Source of the DNA: CAYPPG01 sp964412555
GTDB lineage: Bacteria > Hinthialibacterota > Hinthialibacteria > Hinthialibacterales > Hinthialibacteraceae
DNA length: 8,836 nucleotides
Reading direction: 5' to 3'
Assembly (NCBI GenBank): GCA_964412555.1
Contig: CAYPPG010000131.1
Location: 1 to 8,836 of the forward strand
Part shown: positions 5,604 to 8,836 of the stretch, piece after piece
Numbering within the stretch: position 1 is the first letter of the stretch
Layout of the letters: the number at the start of each line of letters is the position of its first letter
Notes under the pieces: model-generated
The model's database searches: none
Told to the model about the DNA's origin: nothing
Seen by the model: only the letters and a program-made list of their open reading frames with translations
Position numbers and translations under genes: made by a program

Positions 5604-6311
5604 ATGTCCAACGAAAAGCATTCCGAACAAAATGTCCTGAGTCCAGCGCGCGTGGTCATTCGGATTATTTTGGCTATTACCGCTTTCGGCTTGATGATAT
5701 TTTGGACCGCCGGACGTCTCGATTATTGGCAAGGTTGGTTGTTTGCCGCAATCAATTTGATTATCATCGCTGTTACATATTTCTTTTTGACCGATAATCC
5801 GGATTTGATCAAAGAGCGAATGAAACCGGGACCGGGAACGAAATGGTGGGATAAAATTTTTTTTGCATTCTATATCCCTCTCTGTGTCTGTGTATACGTC
5901 TTGGCCAGTATGGATGCGGGGCGGTATGGTTGGTCGCCTCCGTTTCCGATTTTCGTATATGTCATTGGGTATGGAATTCAATTGTTCTCCCATTTTTTGC
6001 TGGTATGGTCGATGCGAGTGAATTATTTCTTTTCTTCCACCGTTCGCATTCAAACCGACCGTGGACATCGAGTGGTGCAGGATGGTCCGTATCAGTATGT
6101 CCGGCATCCCGGTTATGTGGCCGGTATTTTACTGTTTATCAGCACGTCGATTGTTTTGGGATCTCTTTGGGGACTTGTTCCTGCCGGTTTGATTACGGTT
6201 TTGCTCGTGATTCGAACCTATTTGGAAGATAAAACGTTACAGCGGGAGCTACCCGGTTATTTTGAATATACGCAGAAAGTGCCTTATCGCCTTCTTGTTG
6301 GTATCTGGTAA
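5604..6311 (+). CDS. Integral-membrane methyltransferase, ICMT/PEMT-like family
   Basis: This is a 235-residue multi-pass membrane protein. Hydrophobic segments lie at about 17-34, 43-62, 84-102, 115-136, 171-188 and 189-205. The C-terminal catalytic region has QDGPYQYVRHPGYVAGIL (159-176), with the R-H-P-x-Y-x-G signature that binds S-adenosylmethionine, then RTYLEDKTLQRELPGYFEYTQKVPYRLL (204-231), with the Glu pair typical of isoprenylcysteine carboxyl methyltransferase-like enzymes. Bacterial members methylate small lipids or unknown substrates; the substrate here cannot be read from sequence. The ATG at 5604 is preceded by AAGGA at 5592-5596. An upstream in-frame TTG (5526) and ATG (5580) lack this, so the longer 261-residue version is less likely. 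It is divergent from hpnC, so an isoprenoid-related substrate is possible but unproven. Its stop codon is only 3 bases from the convergent purB stop. Confidence 0.85.
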   Translation: MSNEKHSEQNVLSPARVVIRIILAITAFGLMIFWTAGRLDYWQGWLFAAINLIIIAVTYFFLTDNPDLIKERMKPGPGTKWWDKIFFAFYIPLCVCVYVLASMDAGRYGWSPPFPIFVYVIGYGIQLFSHFLLVWSMRVNYFFSSTVRIQTDRGHRVVQDGPYQYVRHPGYVAGILLFISTSIVLGSLWGLVPAGLITVLLVIRTYLEDKTLQRELPGYFEYTQKVPYRLLVGIW

Positions 6312-6314
6312 TCG

Positions 6315-7607
6315 TTATAATCCCAAACGATCGAATATGATATCGACATTTTTCAGCAAATCATCGACTTTGAAAATCGCGTCCAGTTCATCATCACTGA
6401 ACTTCGAAGATACTTCGGGGTCTTTTTTCAGCTCATCCAAGAGTGTGGAATCGGAATCCCATGCTTTCATCGCGCAGGCTTGTACAATGCGGTAGGCGTC
6501 TTCACGGGACATTTCTTTTTGTGTCAATGTGAGCAGCACTTTCTGGGAGAAAACCAATCCTTTCGAGGATTCCAGGTTTTGCTGCATCCTTTTCTCGTGT
6601 ACCACCAGATTTTGGATAATCCAATTCATCTTGTACAGCATATAATCCAGTAAAATCGCCGCATCGGCTAACGTAATGCGCTCGACGGAGGAATGGGAAA
6701 TATCCCGTTCATGCCAGAGCGTCATGTTTTCCACCCCAGTATGCATATATCCCCGCAGCAGTCTCGATAAACCGGTGATTCGTTCGCAGACGTTCGGATT
6801 GCGTTTATGCGGCATGCAGGAAGAACCTTTTTGTCCCGGTGGGAACGGTTCTTCGACTTCCCGAATTTCCGTTTTTTGCAAGCCGCGGATTTCCACCGCC
6901 ATTTTTTCCAGCGTGCCTCCGATAATCGCCAAAGCGCAGAGAAATTCGGCGTGACGGTCGCGTTGAATGACTTGATTACTGATAGGATCCGGTTTCAGCC
7001 CCAATTCTTCACAAACAATGGCTTCCACCCGCGGGTCGATGCTGGAATACGTACCCACGGCGCTGGAAACCATACCGACACGAATCGATTCCTTCGCGTT
7101 TTGCATTCGTTCGTATTGCCGTTCGAGTTCGGCATACCACAAGGCGGGTTTCAATCCGAAGGTCATTGGTTCCGCGTGAACACCATGGGTTCTCCCGACC
7201 ATCACGGTGTGTTGATATTTTTTGGCCAGTTCGCCGACGGATTGCCGAAGGTTATCGATTCCTTTCACTAACAAATCCGAAGCGGCCACAAGCTGCAGGG
7301 CGAGAGCCGTGTCCAATTTGTCGGAAGAGGTCATTCCGTAATGGATGTAGCGAGCTGCAGGACCGACATGTTCGGCAACATTTGTGAGAAAAGCGATCGT
7401 TTCATGGTCCACCGTTTTTTCAATCTCGTGAATGCGTTCGATTTCAAAAGCGGCTTTTTCCTGTATGTCTTTCAATGCCTCATCCGGCACAACGCCGAGT
7501 TTGTTGTGCGCAACGCAAGCGGCAATTTCCACTTTCAGCCACATCTCGAAGCGGAATTGATCGCTCCAGATTTTCCCCATTTCCTCCCGAGTGTACCGTT
7601 CGATCAT
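6315..7607 (-). CDS. purB: Adenylosuccinate lyase PurB
   Basis: This is a fumarase/aspartase-superfamily lyase acting twice in purine synthesis: it splits SAICAR to AICAR and adenylosuccinate to AMP, releasing fumarate each time. It is a cytosolic homotetramer in the family. Its 430 residues match the Bacillus-type short form. The superfamily signature GSSCMPHKRNP is at 261-271, with the catalytic-loop Ser pair S262/S263 and K268. Further active-site residues are H68 (TVDHET), H89 (YIHYG), H141 (GRTHGVHAEP) and E275; as I recall, these fall at the same numbers as in the Bacillus subtilis enzyme. GMTSSDKLDTA (91-101) is the substrate-binding block. The ATG has GGAGAG 7 bases upstream, and that sequence begins at the stop codon of the upstream epimerase gene. 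The two genes are therefore probably co-transcribed and translationally coupled. Confidence 0.97.
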   Translation of the reverse strand: MIERYTREEMGKIWSDQFRFEMWLKVEIAACVAHNKLGVVPDEALKDIQEKAAFEIERIHEIEKTVDHETIAFLTNVAEHVGPAARYIHYGMTSSDKLDTALALQLVAASDLLVKGIDNLRQSVGELAKKYQHTVMVGRTHGVHAEPMTFGLKPALWYAELERQYERMQNAKESIRVGMVSSAVGTYSSIDPRVEAIVCEELGLKPDPISNQVIQRDRHAEFLCALAIIGGTLEKMAVEIRGLQKTEIREVEEPFPPGQKGSSCMPHKRNPNVCERITGLSRLLRGYMHTGVENMTLWHERDISHSSVERITLADAAILLDYMLYKMNWIIQNLVVHEKRMQQNLESSKGLVFSQKVLLTLTQKEMSREDAYRIVQACAMKAWDSDSTLLDELKKDPEVSSKFSDDELDAIFKVDDLLKNVDIIFDRLGL

Positions 7608-7614
7608 GTTCGTT

Positions 7615-7620
7615 CTCTCC
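7615..7620 (-). promoter_or_regulatory. purB ribosome-binding site abutting the epimerase stop
   Basis: GGAGAG on the minus strand, 7 bases before the purB ATG, starts with the last base of the TAG stop (7620-7622) of the upstream gene. Ribosomes ending the epimerase would cover it, which favours coupled translation. Confidence 0.65.
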
Positions 7621-8630
7621 TATACTCCTATACCAGGTTTGTTGGGCATGACAATTCTGCCCCGATCTAATTCCATGCCATGAAAGGGATCGTTCGCCAG
7701 GAGGGTGGCTCCATCCAAGTCCAGGTAATCGGCCAATGATGATAAATGAGCGGCGGCGGTGATCCCCAGCGAACTTTCGATCATGCATCCGAGCATAACG
7801 AGCATTCCGCACCGGCGCGCAATTCGGATCATATCCTGTGCTCGTGCCAGTCCACCGCATTTGGCCAATTTGATGTTAATTCCCTGTACGATTCCCGTCC
7901 AGCGCTCCACATCTTCCGGTCCTTGAACCGCTTCGTCGATCAGTATTGGAATGTCGGTCGGATTTTGACGATTGAGCCGCGCATATCCTTCCCAATCATT
8001 GGATTTCAATGGTTGTTCGATGATCCGTACTTCTAAATTACGCAGGTAAGGTAAATATTCCAATGTTTGTTCGCAAGTCCATCCTTCATTGGCGTCGATC
8101 CACAACGGTTTTTGTGTGATTTCTCGAATAGAAGTGAGAATCGATAAATCATTATCCCCTCCGCCTTTGATTTTCAAAATGGGATATTGCTCCGCTCTTC
8201 GCACTTTTTCAAAGACTTGTTCTTTCGTATCTATCCCGATCGTAAAAGATGAAATAGGATTATTTTTCGAATCCAATCCAAAAAGGGTATGAATCGGCAT
8301 GCCTTCTCTCTTTCCTCTGACGTCATGCAATGCCAAATCGATGGCTTGAGCCAAGCCGGATTGGCCGGGATATTGTTCCAACAATTCATGAATGATTTCA
8401 TCGATTGGCCGCGTATAATCGTGAGATTGGGAAAGCCATTTTTTTGCCAATTCCAGCATATCAACGGCGGATTGGCCGTGATAATAAATCGGGGCTCCTT
8501 CTCCCCATCCTTCTCCGATTCGAACGAATACGTTGTGAACGGACGTTTTTGTCCCGCGGGAAATCCCGAAGGGATCCCGTAACACCAATTCACGAATTTC
8601 TGCATGAGAATCACTTTGGAAGTTCATCAT
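7620..8630 (-). CDS. Dipeptide epimerase (L-Ala-D/L-Glu epimerase type)
   Basis: This is an enolase-superfamily enzyme of the muconate-lactonising subgroup that inverts the second residue of dipeptides. The best-known reaction is L-Ala-D-Glu to L-Ala-L-Glu in recycling of peptidoglycan peptides. It has 336 residues. The acid-base lysines are K153 and K155 in ILKIKGGG and K254 in NIKLAKCGGL. The metal ligands are D179 (WIDAN), E205 (IIEQP) and D232 (LIDEA). GCMIESSLG (281-289) and the DLD motif (304-306) in ADYLDLDG mark dipeptide epimerases: the DxD pair holds the substrate ammonium. Two ATGs in a row (8628-8630 and 8625-8627) are possible starts; neither has a clear ribosome-binding sequence. 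It is followed 12 bases later by purB. The exact dipeptide preferred cannot be read here, since specificity varies in this family. Confidence 0.9.
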   Translation of the reverse strand: MMNFQSDSHAEIRELVLRDPFGISRGTKTSVHNVFVRIGEGWGEGAPIYYHGQSAVDMLELAKKWLSQSHDYTRPIDEIIHELLEQYPGQSGLAQAIDLALHDVRGKREGMPIHTLFGLDSKNNPISSFTIGIDTKEQVFEKVRRAEQYPILKIKGGGDNDLSILTSIREITQKPLWIDANEGWTCEQTLEYLPYLRNLEVRIIEQPLKSNDWEGYARLNRQNPTDIPILIDEAVQGPEDVERWTGIVQGINIKLAKCGGLARAQDMIRIARRCGMLVMLGCMIESSLGITAAAHLSSLADYLDLDGATLLANDPFHGMELDRGRIVMPNKPGIGV

Positions 8631-8639
8631 AGTGTTGAT

Positions 8640-8668
8640 ATTGTATGACGATCATGATGGAATGGGAA
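8640..8668 (-). promoter_or_regulatory. Candidate promoter of the epimerase-purB operon
   Basis: On the minus strand TTCCCA (8663-8668) and TACAAT (8640-8645) are 17 bases apart, matching consensus at 4/6 and 5/6. The -10 lies only 9 bases before the ATG at 8630, so transcription from it would begin at or next to the start codon. This fits the absence of a ribosome-binding sequence but is not proven. The remaining upstream DNA to the window end shows no gene. Confidence 0.35.
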
Positions 8669-8810
8669 TTGATTCCAGAGAATGCAAAAGAATATTTTGA
8701 ATTTTCTTACGCGTATTGGTCTTAGGACACACCTCTCCTCTTACACTTTCTGCTTGGCAGAGGCATTCAATGTGTGAATAAAATGACGCCCCGGTAAAAA
8801 GTCCCATTTT

Positions 8811-8828
8811 GTATTTCATTGGAAATAC
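8811..8828. repeat. Perfect 7-bp palindrome upstream of the epimerase operon
   Basis: GTATTTC (8811-8817) and GAAATAC (8822-8828) are exact reverse complements around ATTG. The element sits about 180 bases upstream of the epimerase start, near the window edge. It could be an operator or part of an adjacent gene's end. Inverted repeats of this length are expected a few times by chance in this much DNA. Confidence 0.4.
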
Positions 8829-8836
8829 TGTAACAG

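Noticed and set aside
6807..7271. 154-residue plus-strand ORF
   Set aside because: Antisense shadow of purB.
7480..7860. 126-residue minus-strand ORF spanning the epimerase-purB junction
   Set aside because: It overlaps two well-supported genes in a different frame and has no family pattern.
8631..8836. Purine riboswitch or small ORF upstream of the epimerase-purB operon
   Set aside because: No riboswitch core motifs are visible, and the only open stretch after an AGGAG-like sequence is about 26 codons with poor spacing.

Overview
The window is ordinary bacterial chromosome carrying seven or eight genes on both strands. Base composition is moderate, with an AT-rich left edge (about 1-640). 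There are no phage, plasmid, transposase, CRISPR or RNA-gene signals. The squalene-synthesis trio, a PAS-SpoIIE phosphatase, a dipeptide epimerase, and hairpin repeats scattered between genes fit a free-living bacterium, perhaps from a poorly cultured lineage. The sequence alone does not fix the phylum.

Layout from left to right. (1) 21-475, minus: a VapBC-type toxin-antitoxin pair. The antitoxin comes first and overlaps the GTG-started PIN toxin. The toxin ORF stops after 83 codons, before the C-terminal acidic residues of the PIN fold. (2) 731-1987, plus: a soluble PAS + SpoIIE/PP2C-type serine phosphatase (RsbU-like) behind a good sigma-70-like promoter. (3) 1988-2083: a short convergent gap holding two hairpin elements. 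(4) 2084-5471, minus: hpnC, hpnD and hpnE, the three-step route from farnesyl diphosphate to squalene (FPP -> presqualene diphosphate by HpnD; -> hydroxysqualene by HpnC; -> squalene by HpnE). hpnD and hpnE overlap. hpnC is separated from hpnD by about 260 bp containing three tandem 32-bp hairpin repeats, a fourth related hairpin and a possible promoter for hpnDE. No squalene-hopene cyclase is in view. (5) 5604-6311, plus, divergent from hpnC: a membrane methyltransferase of the ICMT/PEMT-like family. (6) 6315-8630, minus: a dipeptide (L-Ala-D/L-Glu-type) epimerase followed 12 bp later by purB. The purB ribosome-binding site begins at the epimerase stop codon. (7) 8631-8836: upstream DNA with a candidate promoter and a short palindrome, running off the window.

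The clearest functional unit is the squalene cassette. The most unusual non-coding signal is a set of small hairpins between genes. They share a 7-4-7 geometry and a GGAC/GGAT-like centre, but their stems differ by compensated changes. In addition, three long perfect inverted repeats (9-10 bp arms) lie inside the phosphatase and hpnC coding sequences. Several start codons are better placed downstream of the longest ORF: hpnD at a GTG (4260), hpnE at 3409 and the methyltransferase at 5604. I found no convincing previously undescribed multi-gene system.
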